Counted from the first letter of the stretch, positions 17,947 to 26,461 are shown. The stretch: DNA of 45,784 nucleotides from Lachnospiraceae bacterium (GCA_014804365.1 JAAUZX010000071.1:1-45784); one strand, 5' to 3'. Notes: a model not told the origin generated them from the sequence alone. Numbers and translations: made by a program.

Positions 17947-18561
17947 GTGGATGATATTACCTTAGAAAAAATGTCTGATGAATATTTTGATGTTCTGAAG
18001 GAATTGGGAAATATTGGCGCAGGCAATGCAACTACCGCACTTGCGCAGATGATGCAGTGTAAGGTAGATATGTCAGTGCCCCAGGTCAGGCTTCTGGAGT
18101 TTAAGGAAATGGGCGAGATTATGGGCGGCGAGGAAATAATCATGGCGGGTATCTATCTCGGAATCGAGGGAGATATCACCGGTAGCATCATGTTTCTTCT
18201 GGAAAAACAGGCCGCCAGACATCTTGTAAATAAGATGATGGGGATGGAAATCTCTGGAGATGACTTTTCCGAGATGGAGTTTTCGGCGCTTAAGGAAGTG
18301 GGCAATATCATCACGGGCGCTTACTTAAATTCGCTGTCCGGACTGACTAATTTAGTGATCTATCCGTCGGTTCCTGCTTTGACGGTAGATATGGCGGGCG
18401 CGATCTTAAGTGTTCCGGCGATCCAGTTCGGCGAGCTGGGCGATAAAATGTTATTGATACAGACACAGTTCTTTGATGAGATGGTTCTGGATGGGTACTT
18501 TATCCTTGTTCCGGATTTGAATTCCTATAGCAAGATATTGTCGGCATTGGGAATCGGTTAG
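17947..18561 (+). CDS. cheC: CheY-P phosphatase CheC
   Basis: CheC dephosphorylates CheY-P and binds CheD to control receptor deamidation. The 204-residue protein starts with GTG at 17947, after TAGGAGG at the end of cheW. Both active-site pairs are present: ELGNIGAGNATTALAQMM near residue 21 and EVGNIITGAYLNSLSGLTN near residue 117. Two intact sites match a functional CheC. The C-terminal strand LNSYSKILSALGIG resembles the CheD-binding end of the family. A cheD gene follows after 53 bases. Confidence 0.95.
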   Translation: MDDITLEKMSDEYFDVLKELGNIGAGNATTALAQMMQCKVDMSVPQVRLLEFKEMGEIMGGEEIIMAGIYLGIEGDITGSIMFLLEKQAARHLVNKMMGMEISGDDFSEMEFSALKEVGNIITGAYLNSLSGLTNLVIYPSVPALTVDMAGAILSVPAIQFGELGDKMLLIQTQFFDEMVLDGYFILVPDLNSYSKILSALGIG

Positions 18562-18614
18562 GATAAGGCACCGAGAGGTGTAGACTGATAAGTGTAAACA
18601 GGAGATGTCATATT

Positions 18615-19100
18615 ATGGGCAAAGTGATAAAGGTCGGTATGGCCGATTTGAACGTATGCGTCAGTCCTGATAGCATTACTACATTAGGACTGGGTTCGTG
18701 TGTCGGAATAGCTATCCGTGATCCGGTGACAAAGATTGGCGGATTAGCACATATAATGCTGCCGGACAGCACATCGATCCGTATTAATTCAAATATTCCG
18801 AAATTTGCGGATACGGGTATAGAGGAGTTAGTAAAGCAGGTAGTGGCTAAAGGGGCTAACAGGAGCCGTCTGGTAGCAAAGATTGCAGGTGGCGCGCAGA
18901 TGTTTGCTTTTCAGACCAAGAATGATATGGTCCGCGTGGGCGAGCGCAATGTCGAGGCGACTAAGAAGAAGCTGGCACAGCTTAAGATCCCTATTCTGGC
19001 TGAGGATACGGGTAAGAACTATGGAAGAACCGTAATTTTTTATCCGGAGACAGGCGATTTCGTGATTCGTGCAGTAGGAAAATCGGAAAGCGTGATCTAG
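18615..19100 (+). CDS. cheD: Chemoreceptor glutamine deamidase CheD
   Basis: CheD deamidates specific glutamines of chemoreceptors and is regulated by CheC. The 161-residue protein has the catalytic residues in the family spacing: T23 in ITTLGLGSCVGI, C29 in the same motif and H46 in GGLAHIMLP. The AKIAGGAQMF segment is also typical. An AGGAG ribosome site lies before the ATG. With cheB, cheC and FliY it completes the Bacillus-type adaptation set; no cheR lies in this window. Confidence 0.95.
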   Translation: MGKVIKVGMADLNVCVSPDSITTLGLGSCVGIAIRDPVTKIGGLAHIMLPDSTSIRINSNIPKFADTGIEELVKQVVAKGANRSRLVAKIAGGAQMFAFQTKNDMVRVGERNVEATKKKLAQLKIPILAEDTGKNYGRTVIFYPETGDFVIRAVGKSESVI

Positions 19101-19132
19101 CGGACGAATAGATAGGGTGGAAGGATCGTGAA

Positions 19133-19570
19133 GTGGATAACGAGGCATTAAATACAAGCGTAGAATATACGAATGAAGAAGGTATAATCGGAGAAAATAT
19201 TGAGGATGAACAATCCGAGATAGAGACTCCGGCAGAGCGTAAAGCAAGAGAAGAGCGGGAAGAGAGAGAACGGACATTCCGTGCCAAAAAGCGTAAGCTG
19301 ATACCGCCTTTTGTCATGCTGACTGCCGGGGCGGCAACCAGCATCACGATGCGTATTTTGCATTATGAGATGAAGACGATGCTGATCATTCTGTTATGCG
19401 TGCTGATTGGTTTCTACATAGCAGGATGCATAATTAAGGGGATGTTGGACAGATTCGAACGGCAGATCGAAGAAGCCGAAATGGAAAAGGGCGGAGTCAT
19501 CGAGAAGGAACTCGCAGAAGAAGACAGGCCGACCAGAAGAAGATCGGAAGCGAAGGTAAAGGATGAATAG
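19133..19570 (+). CDS. Small membrane protein between cheD and sigD, function unknown
   Basis: A 145-residue protein I cannot assign to a named family. It appears to start with GTG at 19133, after a GGGTGGAAGGA stretch. The first ~60 residues are acidic and then strongly charged (alternating E, R, K with a likely short coiled coil). Two membrane segments follow (about residues 66-81, FVMLTAGAATSITMRI, and 86-108, MKTMLIILLCVLIGFYIAGCII), and the tail is charged with a basic end. It lies 32 bases after cheD and nine bases before sigD, inside the operon, so a motility-related role is likely. Bacillus subtilis has no gene at this spot. Confidence 0.75.
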   Translation: MDNEALNTSVEYTNEEGIIGENIEDEQSEIETPAERKAREEREERERTFRAKKRKLIPPFVMLTAGAATSITMRILHYEMKTMLIILLCVLIGFYIAGCIIKGMLDRFERQIEEAEMEKGGVIEKELAEEDRPTRRRSEAKVKDE

Positions 19571-19578
19571 TAACGCAT

Positions 19579-20364
19579 ATGGATGAGGCAGGCAAGAAGA
19601 AGCTCTGGGAAGAATATGCGAAGACGCAGTCTCCCGAGCTCAGGGAAAAGATCATATTGGAATATGCGCCGCTTGTGAAGGTCGTAGCGGGCCGGTTAAG
19701 CATGTATCTGGGATATAATGTAGAGTATGAAGATCTGGTCAGTTACGGCATATTCGGGCTGATTGATGCCATAGATAAATTTGATTGTATGAAAGATGTC
19801 AAATTTGAGACTTACGCCAGTCTCCGTATCAGAGGGGCGATTCTTGATCAGATCCGTAAGATGGATTGGATTCCGCGGACCATTAGGCAGAAGCAGAAGA
19901 AAATTGATTCGGTCATTAGAGAGATAGAGGCCAGAAGCGGCAGGAACGCCACGGACGAGGAGATCGCAGAAGGTCTGGGGATCTCAGGCGATGAGTACGT
20001 GGAATGGCAGTCTCAGATGAAGATCACGAATGTGGTGTCACTGAATGAATTCTTAGAACAGGGCAGCGAGGTTTCTAATGACGCAAGCCATACGAAGAGC
20101 ACGCAGTTCGACAGCCCGGAGGAAGTTCTGGAAAGAGATGAGCTGAAGCGGATACTTGCGGAGGCGCTTGAATTATTGACAGAGAAGGAGCGTAAGGTAA
20201 TTGTTCTATATTATTATGAAGAACTGACACTGAAAGAGATCAGCAGTATTCTGGAAGTATCGGAGTCCAGAATATCACAGCTGCATACAAGAGCACTGCA
20301 GAAGATGAAGACTAAGCTGGGCAGTTATATCGGTATCCTCACGGAAGCAGGCGGAAGGAAATAG
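19579..20364 (+). CDS. sigD: RNA polymerase sigma factor SigD/FliA for flagellar and chemotaxis genes
   Basis: An alternative sigma-28-class factor that transcribes late flagellar genes such as flagellin and chemoreceptors. The 261-residue protein has region 2 (VEYEDLVSYGIFGLIDAIDKFD and the FETYASLRIRGAILDQIRKMDW core), region 3, and region 4 with the helix-turn-helix LKEISSILEVSESRISQLHTRAL. Length and motifs match SigD/FliA and not SigB/F types. The ribosome site is weak (AGGATGAATAG, nine bases from the ATG), which may keep expression low; that is inference. In Bacillus the same gene sits near the end of the fla/che operon, as it does here. Confidence 0.94.
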   Translation: MDEAGKKKLWEEYAKTQSPELREKIILEYAPLVKVVAGRLSMYLGYNVEYEDLVSYGIFGLIDAIDKFDCMKDVKFETYASLRIRGAILDQIRKMDWIPRTIRQKQKKIDSVIREIEARSGRNATDEEIAEGLGISGDEYVEWQSQMKITNVVSLNEFLEQGSEVSNDASHTKSTQFDSPEEVLERDELKRILAEALELLTEKERKVIVLYYYEELTLKEISSILEVSESRISQLHTRALQKMKTKLGSYIGILTEAGGRK

Positions 20365-20372
20365 GTGAATAG

Positions 20373-21962
20373 ATGAACGGATATTTCAGACTGGTAAACG
20401 AAGAAGATAAGACCAGCCTTAAACTGATCCCGCCTACGGATGGAGGTAACAGGATCAGTGTGAACGATGTGATCGAGTACATGTCGATGAAGGGTTATTC
20501 CTGTGACCTTCCTACTTTAAAACAGGCAGTAGATGCGACCGTAGACAAGGAGACGGTACTGCTTCTGGATAGGAATAAGAGACCGGTGGAACGCGAATGC
20601 TATAAGTTGACGATTACACCGGATAAGATGCAGGCATATGTGAAGTTCTATGCGGCTTCCGAGGGCGGAGATGAAGTGACTGCGGGAGAGATTCTGCGGG
20701 ATCTGGAGGCCAAGGGAATTAAATGCGGCATCAGAGAAGACGAGATCAGACAATTCCTTCAGCATAAGGAGTATTGTGAGGATATTCTGATCGCAGAGGG
20801 TGTTCAGCCTGTACAGGGTCAGGATGCCTATATTGAGTATCAGTTTAATACAGACAAGAAAGCAAAACCCACATTAAAGGAAGACGGTAGTGTGGATTTC
20901 TTCAATTTAAATATTTTAAATCACTGTAAAAAGGGTGATGTTCTGGCGGTTCTGCATAAAGAAGAACCGGGTAAGGAAGGTTCTGATCTGTTTGGTGAAC
21001 GGATTAAGCCGGCGGATGTGAAGTCGGCGGTGCTGAAATTCGGCAATAATATCGAGCTGTCGGAGAACGGCATGATGATTACTTCCTTAGTGGATGGTCA
21101 TGTAGAGCTGGTAGAGGGCACCGTATTCGTGTCCGATATGCTGCAGGTAGAGAATGTAGATAATGCTACCGGAAATATAGATTATGAAGGAAGCGTACAG
21201 ATCAACGGCAATGTGACTACCAATTTTGAAGTCAGGGCGCATGGCGATATTGTAGTCAAAGGGGTTGTGGAAGGTGCAACTCTGCATGCAGACGGCAATA
21301 TAATTATAGCCAGAGGAATGAATGGTAAGGGCAAAGGCTCGCTCTATGCCGGTGGCAATATTATCGCTAAGTTCCTTGAGAACGCTACCGCACAGGCGGA
21401 AGGGTATGTGGCTTCCGAGTCGGTTCTGCACAGCAGGGTCATGGCGGGCGGCGAGGTGAATGTAGACGGTAAGAGAGGCTTCATCACAGGCGGCAGAGTA
21501 TGTGCCACAGGAGGTATTAATGTCAAGACACTGGGGTCAGAGATGGGGGCGGATACGATTGTGGAAGTCGGCGCCGACCCGAAGATCAAGAACCGGATTG
21601 CAGAGCTTCAGAAGTTGATTGAGGAAGATACGAAGACACTGCAGACGGTACAGCCGGTACTTGTTGCGGCGAAACAGAAAGTCACGCAAGGCGTTAAATT
21701 CAGTCAGGAACAATTGAAACATATACAGTCGCTGGCACTTGTCAATCAGCAGAAAAGTGAGGCGCTGTCGGCGAATCAGGCGGAGCTGAATGAGTTGATG
21801 GAACAGGCGGGTAATACCACGGAAGCCAAGATCAGGGTGAAGGGAATGGTATATCCAGGCACGAAAATATGTATCGGGGATGTATCCATGACGGTACAGA
21901 AGAATACGCATTATTGCAGATTTATCAGAGAGCGCGGCGATGTGAAAGTCGCACCTTATTAG
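20373..21962 (+). CDS. fapA: Flagellar assembly protein A (FapA, DUF342)
   Basis: A 529-residue protein of the DUF342/FapA family, often found beside sigD in flagellar operons. The N-terminal half is mixed alpha/beta (about residues 1-170), followed by the glycine-rich region (about 190-400) that forms a right-handed beta-helix in the family. Here repeated turns such as GNVTTNFEVRAHGDIVVKG, ATLHADGNIIIARGM and GKGSLYAGGNIIAKF can be seen. A coiled-coil stretch (about 405-475) and a C-terminal strand domain end the protein. In Vibrio, FapA is reported to help flagellation in a way tied to sugar-uptake signalling; the role in Gram-positive bacteria is unknown. It starts eight bases after sigD. 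Confidence 0.88.
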   Translation: MNGYFRLVNEEDKTSLKLIPPTDGGNRISVNDVIEYMSMKGYSCDLPTLKQAVDATVDKETVLLLDRNKRPVERECYKLTITPDKMQAYVKFYAASEGGDEVTAGEILRDLEAKGIKCGIREDEIRQFLQHKEYCEDILIAEGVQPVQGQDAYIEYQFNTDKKAKPTLKEDGSVDFFNLNILNHCKKGDVLAVLHKEEPGKEGSDLFGERIKPADVKSAVLKFGNNIELSENGMMITSLVDGHVELVEGTVFVSDMLQVENVDNATGNIDYEGSVQINGNVTTNFEVRAHGDIVVKGVVEGATLHADGNIIIARGMNGKGKGSLYAGGNIIAKFLENATAQAEGYVASESVLHSRVMAGGEVNVDGKRGFITGGRVCATGGINVKTLGSEMGADTIVEVGADPKIKNRIAELQKLIEEDTKTLQTVQPVLVAAKQKVTQGVKFSQEQLKHIQSLALVNQQKSEALSANQAELNELMEQAGNTTEAKIRVKGMVYPGTKICIGDVSMTVQKNTHYCRFIRERGDVKVAPY

Positions 21963-22037
21963 AAAGACGGCAACAGTTCGGTCTGACGGAGAAGACGAAG
22001 GCCGGAATATTGCGAACTATAGCGGGAGGCAGGTAGT

Positions 22038-22358
22038 ATGGCAGTAGGATTGGTAGAGATGCACGGACAGGTCACGAGAGCGCAGGATTTCACGACGATC
22101 AAGCATAACGACGACTCCAGACCGGCGGTCGAGCAGGCTCATTTCGGACAGCAGTTGACCAAGCACGTAGAGAAGCAGGTCAACAGAGTCAATCAGGGAG
22201 ATAAGCCGGAATACCATGAGCGTAAGTTTGATGCCAAGGACAAAGGCAGTAACGAATATAATGGTGACGGCGGAAAGAAAAGGAAGAAGAAACCGGGCGT
22301 GAACCCCGATGGTAAAGTGCTCATGAAGAAAGCGGAACATATTGACTTTTCCGTATAA
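22038..22358 (+). CDS. Small basic protein of the flagellar operon, function unknown
   Basis: A 106-residue soluble protein, not assignable to a named family. It starts MAVGLVEMHGQVTRAQDFTT behind GGGAGGCAGG. The middle part is polar with a likely helix (residues about 30-55) and the C-terminal third has a lysine cluster (GGKKRKKKPG) followed by a short hydrophobic end. There is no signal peptide or membrane segment. From memory, similar small basic proteins follow fapA in other Lachnospiraceae flagellar operons; this needs a search to confirm. It lies 75 bases after fapA and 32 before the SwrB-like gene. Confidence 0.75.
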   Translation: MAVGLVEMHGQVTRAQDFTTIKHNDDSRPAVEQAHFGQQLTKHVEKQVNRVNQGDKPEYHERKFDAKDKGSNEYNGDGGKKRKKKPGVNPDGKVLMKKAEHIDFSV

Positions 22359-22390
22359 GTGCATAGATCACAGAAGGGAACGGAAGTAAG

Positions 22391-23563
22391 ATGAGTGCAA
22401 CAGAGATTATTCTGATCGTCATCGGCGTGGCGATATTCCTGCTGGGATATCTCATGCCGGCGAGAAAGAAGGATATAGATGAGGAAGTGCAGCTGATCAG
22501 CGAGGATGAAGTCAGAAAGCTGGTTACCGCCGAGGTAGAACACGTCAAGGATAGGATTGCCGATATCGTGGATGAAACCATTAATTATTCGATTGAGAAG
22601 GCGGAGCGTGCGATGGAGCGTGTGACCAATGAAAAAATCATGGCGGTCAACGAGTATTCCGATACCGTGTTGGAGGAGATCAATAAGAATCATAAGGAGG
22701 TTGTGTTCTTATATGACATGCTGAATGATAAGCATGACAATCTGATGTCATCGATCAATGCGGCGACGATAGCATCGGACGGTATCAAACAGACCGCCAG
22801 AGACGCAGAACTGACTGCTTCCGAGGCGGCGGATAAGATCGATGCCGTGCTGCAGTCGGTGGACGAGGCTGCCGATACGATACAGAGTGCGCAGGAAACT
22901 GCAATAGAGGCGAGAAAAGTGGCGCAGGAAGCCCTGCGGATCATTATCGATATCAGTAAAAAACAGCCTGTCGATGAGCCGGAAACGACGGCGGAGATTG
23001 TGGTGCAACAGGAAGAGCCCGCTCTTGCAGACAGTTCGGATATGGACTGGGAAACATGGTCGGATGGAAATAACGAAATATCGGAGTTAATCGGAGGAAC
23101 GGAGCAGTTTGGCGAACCGGAAGAGATATTAGAGCCGGAGGAAGAAGCGGAGGAAATAATAACAGAGGAAAAAGCAGAAGAGAGTGTTGATTTCACGCCG
23201 ATCGCGCCCAGAAGAGTGGAAATCATCCATCAGCCCGACGGAGACTACGTGGCCGGTGAAGAGGAGGATCTCTCTACCAGCGCGGCATTTGCCAGCATGG
23301 GATTCTTTGCTCCGAAGACGGAGGAATATGAGGAGCTCGGAAAGAAGAATCGTCTCAGGAGATATTCCAGAAAGGATCGCTTGCAGGAGAATGCGGCGGC
23401 GATGGATATTCAGTTTGCGCAAGGCAAAGATAACGGGCGTAATAGTAATGAGCGGATTCTGGAACTGCATAAAGCCGGCAAGTCCAATATGGCGATTGCC
23501 AAAGAACTGGGGCTGGGCTTAGGAGAAGTGAAGCTCGTTATTGATTTGTTTGAGGGTATGTAA
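22391..23563 (+). CDS. SwrB-like membrane protein with coiled coil and C-terminal helix-turn-helix (DUF6115 type)
   Basis: A 390-residue protein with an N-terminal membrane anchor (residues 5-23, IILIVIGVAIFLLGYLMPAR), a long coiled-coil region (about 28-200) and an acidic linker rich in E (about 200-285). It ends in a helix-turn-helix-like motif (about 350-390) with NERILELHKAGKSNMAIAKELG and GLGEVKLVIDLF. This plan, and its place between sigD and rpsB, match Bacillus subtilis SwrB, a membrane protein that promotes assembly of the flagellar export apparatus. The Bacillus protein is much shorter (about 170 residues), so the coiled coil is expanded here. I call it SwrB-like from layout and the C-terminal motif; a profile search would be decisive. 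Confidence 0.6.
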   Translation: MSATEIILIVIGVAIFLLGYLMPARKKDIDEEVQLISEDEVRKLVTAEVEHVKDRIADIVDETINYSIEKAERAMERVTNEKIMAVNEYSDTVLEEINKNHKEVVFLYDMLNDKHDNLMSSINAATIASDGIKQTARDAELTASEAADKIDAVLQSVDEAADTIQSAQETAIEARKVAQEALRIIIDISKKQPVDEPETTAEIVVQQEEPALADSSDMDWETWSDGNNEISELIGGTEQFGEPEEILEPEEEAEEIITEEKAEESVDFTPIAPRRVEIIHQPDGDYVAGEEEDLSTSAAFASMGFFAPKTEEYEELGKKNRLRRYSRKDRLQENAAAMDIQFAQGKDNGRNSNERILELHKAGKSNMAIAKELGLGLGEVKLVIDLFEGM

Positions 23564-23595
23564 GAATCAGAGTGACTGATAAAAGGTGACAATGC

Positions 23596-24327
23596 ATGGA
23601 ACGGAAATATTATTTGCGCGGTCTGGGAATCGGAATAGCGGTGACTGCAATCATCATGGGAATCGCAGTGTCAGGCGATAAAGCGATGACGGATGATGAG
23701 ATCATTGCCAGAGCCAAAGAGCTGGGAATGGTAGAGAATACGGTTCTGACGAATAGTGATGACGAAGCCGGCGGGGAAGAGAATACAGACGCACAGGACG
23801 GGGCGGACGAAGTGGAGGATGTTGCACAGTTCGGACAGGAGAATCCGAGATCTGAAGATCTGACAGCGTCAGATGAGGAAGACGGGACGGCAGCGGACGG
23901 AGAAGAAGACGAAGATATTGTGACACCGGCTGATACGGATAAGCCGGATACTAACGATGACGGACAGGAAACGACCGGGAGCAGTGAGGAACCCGAGCCG
24001 GAAGAAGAACCGGATACAGCGAACGATATAGCGGATGACACGGAGACAGGTAATGAGACACCGGAAAGCCAGACAGGAAGCCGGCCGGAAAGTGTCGGTG
24101 GAATCACTTCATCCGCGACAGTCAAGACGATCACGATCAATCACGGAGACGGCTCTTATACCGTGGCAAGGAAGCTGGCGGAGGTCGGGGTGGTTACATC
24201 GGCAGATACTTTTGACAGCTTTCTCTGTCAGAATGGGTATGATAAACGGCTCAGAACGGGTACATTTTCGATTCCAGCGGATGCACGTGATGAGCAAATC
24301 GCGCGGATTGTGACGGAGGCAGAGTAA
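23596..24327 (+). CDS. MltG-like membrane protein lacking the transglycosylase domain
   Basis: A 243-residue single-span protein. The membrane segment is at residues about 8-26 (GLGIGIAVTAIIMGIAVSG), followed by MTDDEIIARAKELGM and a long acidic Asp/Glu/Thr-rich linker (about 50-165). The last ~70 residues (TITINHGDGSYTVARKLAEV, then FDSFLCQNGYDKRLRTGTFSIP) look like the LysM-like subdomain that precedes the catalytic domain of endolytic transglycosylase MltG (YceG). The protein ends there, so the catalytic half is absent and no glycan cleavage is expected. It may bind peptidoglycan near the flagellum; this is inference. It is the last gene of the operon. Confidence 0.65.
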   Translation: MERKYYLRGLGIGIAVTAIIMGIAVSGDKAMTDDEIIARAKELGMVENTVLTNSDDEAGGEENTDAQDGADEVEDVAQFGQENPRSEDLTASDEEDGTAADGEEDEDIVTPADTDKPDTNDDGQETTGSSEEPEPEEEPDTANDIADDTETGNETPESQTGSRPESVGGITSSATVKTITINHGDGSYTVARKLAEVGVVTSADTFDSFLCQNGYDKRLRTGTFSIPADARDEQIARIVTEAE

Positions 24328-24361
24328 AGCTGTTCATGGGGGTCGAAGGAGGGACGCACAG

Positions 24362-24382
24362 ATGGAAGTATGTGAACAGTAA
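24362..24382 (+). other. Six-codon open reading frame with a strong ribosome site
   Basis: ATG GAA GTA TGT GAA CAG TAA (product MEVCEQ) is preceded by AAGGAGGG at 24346-24353, eight bases upstream, an ideal arrangement. It lies between the MltG-like gene and the operon terminator. It may be a chance site, a leader peptide, or the start of a deleted gene. A 7-bp inverted repeat (CTGTTCA at 24330-24336, TGAACAG at 24373-24379) also occurs here. Confidence 0.25.
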
Positions 24383-24411
24383 TACTGAGAGAAAATGATT
24401 GAAGATTGTGG

Positions 24412-24437
24412 AAAGCCCTTGCATTGAGGGCTTTTTT
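24412..24437 (+). terminator. Terminator at the end of the fla/che operon
   Basis: A perfect 8-bp stem (AAAGCCCT at 24412-24419 with AGGGCTTT at 24427-24434), a seven-base loop and a run of six T. It separates the motility operon from rpsB-tsf. Confidence 0.85.
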
Positions 24438-24453
24438 ATGTTATTGTAATTTA

Positions 24454-24488
24454 GTGTGCGTGAACATGCCGCAGGCATAACGCGCCAC
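24454..24488 (+). promoter_or_regulatory. Hairpin in the rpsB leader
   Basis: Three helices stack in one imperfect hairpin: GTG/CAC, GCGT/ACGC and ATGCC/GGCAT around a GCA loop. It lies about 115 bases before the rpsB start. Ribosomal protein leaders are often autoregulatory, so this may be an S2-responsive element; I did not match it to a known family. No convincing promoter was found in 24438-24588. Confidence 0.4.
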
Positions 24489-24601
24489 GGGTAACAATAA
24501 CCAAGTAAACACATATATCCGTAGGCTGTCGGTGCTTCTTGACGCAGGGGTGGCAGCAGGGTCAGGATATATGGAAGCAAAACCAAACGGAGGTAAGAAA
24601 C

Positions 24602-25348
24602 ATGAGCGTTATTTCAATGAAACAGTTATTAGAGGCAGGTGTTCATTTCGGACATCAGACAAGAAGATGGAATCCTAAGATGGCTCCCTATATCTTCACG
24701 GAGAGAAACGGTATCCATATCATTGACCTGCAGAAGTCTGTAGGCAAGGTAGACGAGGCTTACAAGGCAGTATTTGATGTAGCTTCTCAGGGTGGTACGA
24801 TTCTGTTCGTAGGTACGAAGAAGCAGGCGCAGGATGCTGTTAAGACAGAGGCGGAGCGCTGCGGTATGTACTATGTTAATGAGAGATGGCTGGGTGGTAT
24901 GCTCACTAACTTCAAGACGATCCAGTCCAGAATTGACAGACTCAAAGCAATCGAGACTATGTCCGAGGACGGTACTTTTGATGTGCTTCCTAAGAAGGAA
25001 GTTATTCAGTTAAAGAAGGAATGGGAGAAATTGGAGAAGAATCTGGGCGGTATCAAGAATATGACCAGAATTCCCGACTGTATCTTCGTAGTTGATCCCA
25101 AGAAGGAGAGAATCTGTGTTCAGGAAGCTCATACACTGGGAATCACACTGATCGGTATCGGCGATACAAACTGTGATCCGGAAGAGCTTGACTATATCAT
25201 TCCCGGTAATGACGATGCGATCAGAGCCGTAAAGCTGATAGTTGCTAAGATGGCAGATGCCGTGATCGAGGCGAACCAGGGCGCTGAGGAGTATGTTGAG
25301 GAAGCGGAAGCAGAGAAGATCGAAGAGGCTGACGAGGAAGAAGCATAA
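24602..25348 (+). CDS. rpsB: 30S ribosomal protein S2
   Basis: Ribosomal protein S2 of the small subunit. The start is the ATG at 24602 (248 residues, [20 protein letters not shown]) because GGAGGT at 24589-24594 lies seven bases upstream; an earlier in-frame TTG is not used. Family landmarks are [11 protein letters not shown], the [16 protein letters not shown] region, [25 protein letters not shown] and the [23 protein letters not shown] end. A short acidic tail rich in E follows. It is followed by tsf after 106 bases without an evident promoter or terminator, so the two are probably cotranscribed. Confidence 0.98.
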   Translation: MSVISMKQLLEAGVHFGHQTRRWNPKMAPYIFTERNGIHIIDLQKSVGKVDEAYKAVFDVASQGGTILFVGTKKQAQDAVKTEAERCGMYYVNERWLGGMLTNFKTIQSRIDRLKAIETMSEDGTFDVLPKKEVIQLKKEWEKLEKNLGGIKNMTRIPDCIFVVDPKKERICVQEAHTLGITLIGIGDTNCDPEELDYIIPGNDDAIRAVKLIVAKMADAVIEANQGAEEYVEEAEAEKIEEADEEEA

Positions 25349-25454
25349 GCATACGGCGAATGTTACGGCAGTATCCACAGCGCGAAGCGAAGGAATGCCG
25401 GATCAGTATGAAGTGAAGTTGTATTGTAAACAGGAAGATCAGGAGGACAGATAG

Positions 25455-26390
25455 ATGGCTATTACAGCAGCAATGGTAAAAGAATTAAGAGAAATGACCG
25501 GTGCAGGCATGATGGATTGTAAGAAAGCTCTCGGTGAGACCGACGGCGATATGGAAGCAGCGGTTGAGTATTTGAGAAAGAACGGACAGGCGAAGGCAGA
25601 GAAGAAAGCCGGCAGAATCGCGGCAGAAGGTCTGTGCCGTGTATCCGTTAAGGATGATAAGACTGTGGCAGTAGTGGAAGTAAATTCCGAGACGGACTTC
25701 GTGGCTAAGAACGAGGACTTTCAGGCATATGTAGAAGCGGTTGCAAAGCAGGCAGTTGAGTCTGATGCGGCTGATCTGGACGCTTTCCTTGGGGAGAGCT
25801 GGCATCTGGATTCTTCTAAGACGGTGAAGGATGCTCTGGTAGACAAGATTGCTGTCATCGGTGAGAATCTGACAATCAGAAGATTTGAGAAAGTCGTTGC
25901 AAATGACGGATGTGCAGTATCTTACGTACACGGCGGCGGCAGAATCGGCGTTATCGTAGAGGCGGCAACAGATGTAGTGAATGATGCCGTTAAGGAGGCT
26001 CTGACCAACATCGCAATGCAGGTTGCGGCACTGTATCCGAAGTATGTATCCACGGATGAGATTTCCGAGGAGTACAAGGAACATGAGAAAGAGATCCTGA
26101 CAGAGCAGATCAAGAATGATCCGAAGATGGCAGGCAAGCCGGAGAAGGTGATCGAGGGCGCTGTTGTTGGTCGTCTGAATAAGGAATTGAAAGAGATCTG
26201 TCTGTTAGAGCAGGTATATGTTAAGGCTGAGGACGGCAAGCAGACCGTAGCAAAATACATTGAGCAGGTTGCCAAGGAGAACAATGCAAACCTTTCCGTT
26301 AAGAAGTTCGTTCGTTTCGAGACAGGTGAAGGTCTTGAGAAGAAGGAAGAGAACTTTGCCGAGGAAGTTGCTAAGCAGATGGGAATGTAA
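25455..26390 (+). CDS. tsf: Translation elongation factor Ts
   Basis: EF-Ts recharges EF-Tu by exchanging GDP for GTP. The 311-residue protein starts MAITAAMVKELREMTGAGMM, with the N-terminal UBA-like domain and the conserved MDCKKAL, the EF-Tu-contacting TDFVAKN motif near residue 80, and the two core subdomains including VSYVHGGGRIGVIVE and NIAMQVAALYPKYV. AGGAGG at 25441-25446 fixes the start. Length is normal for the family (about 290-310). A strong terminator follows 27 bases after the stop. Confidence 0.98.
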   Translation: MAITAAMVKELREMTGAGMMDCKKALGETDGDMEAAVEYLRKNGQAKAEKKAGRIAAEGLCRVSVKDDKTVAVVEVNSETDFVAKNEDFQAYVEAVAKQAVESDAADLDAFLGESWHLDSSKTVKDALVDKIAVIGENLTIRRFEKVVANDGCAVSYVHGGGRIGVIVEAATDVVNDAVKEALTNIAMQVAALYPKYVSTDEISEEYKEHEKEILTEQIKNDPKMAGKPEKVIEGAVVGRLNKELKEICLLEQVYVKAEDGKQTVAKYIEQVAKENNANLSVKKFVRFETGEGLEKKEENFAEEVAKQMGM

Positions 26391-26416
26391 GAAAGAAATA
26401 TTTTAAATGAAACGAT

Positions 26417-26461
26417 AAGACATCATTGCTTATAGTAATATAAGTGGTGGTGTCTTTTTTT
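26417..26461 (+). terminator. Terminator after tsf
   Basis: A 17-bp stem with four G-T wobbles (26417-26433 with 26440-26456), a six-base loop and a run of seven T ending at 26461. It ends the rpsB-tsf transcript. Confidence 0.85.

Noticed and set aside
24539..24601. Upstream extension of rpsB to 24539
   Set aside because: It would start at TTG without a ribosome site and place the true GGAGGT inside the gene; S2 proteins begin at the MSVIS-type start.
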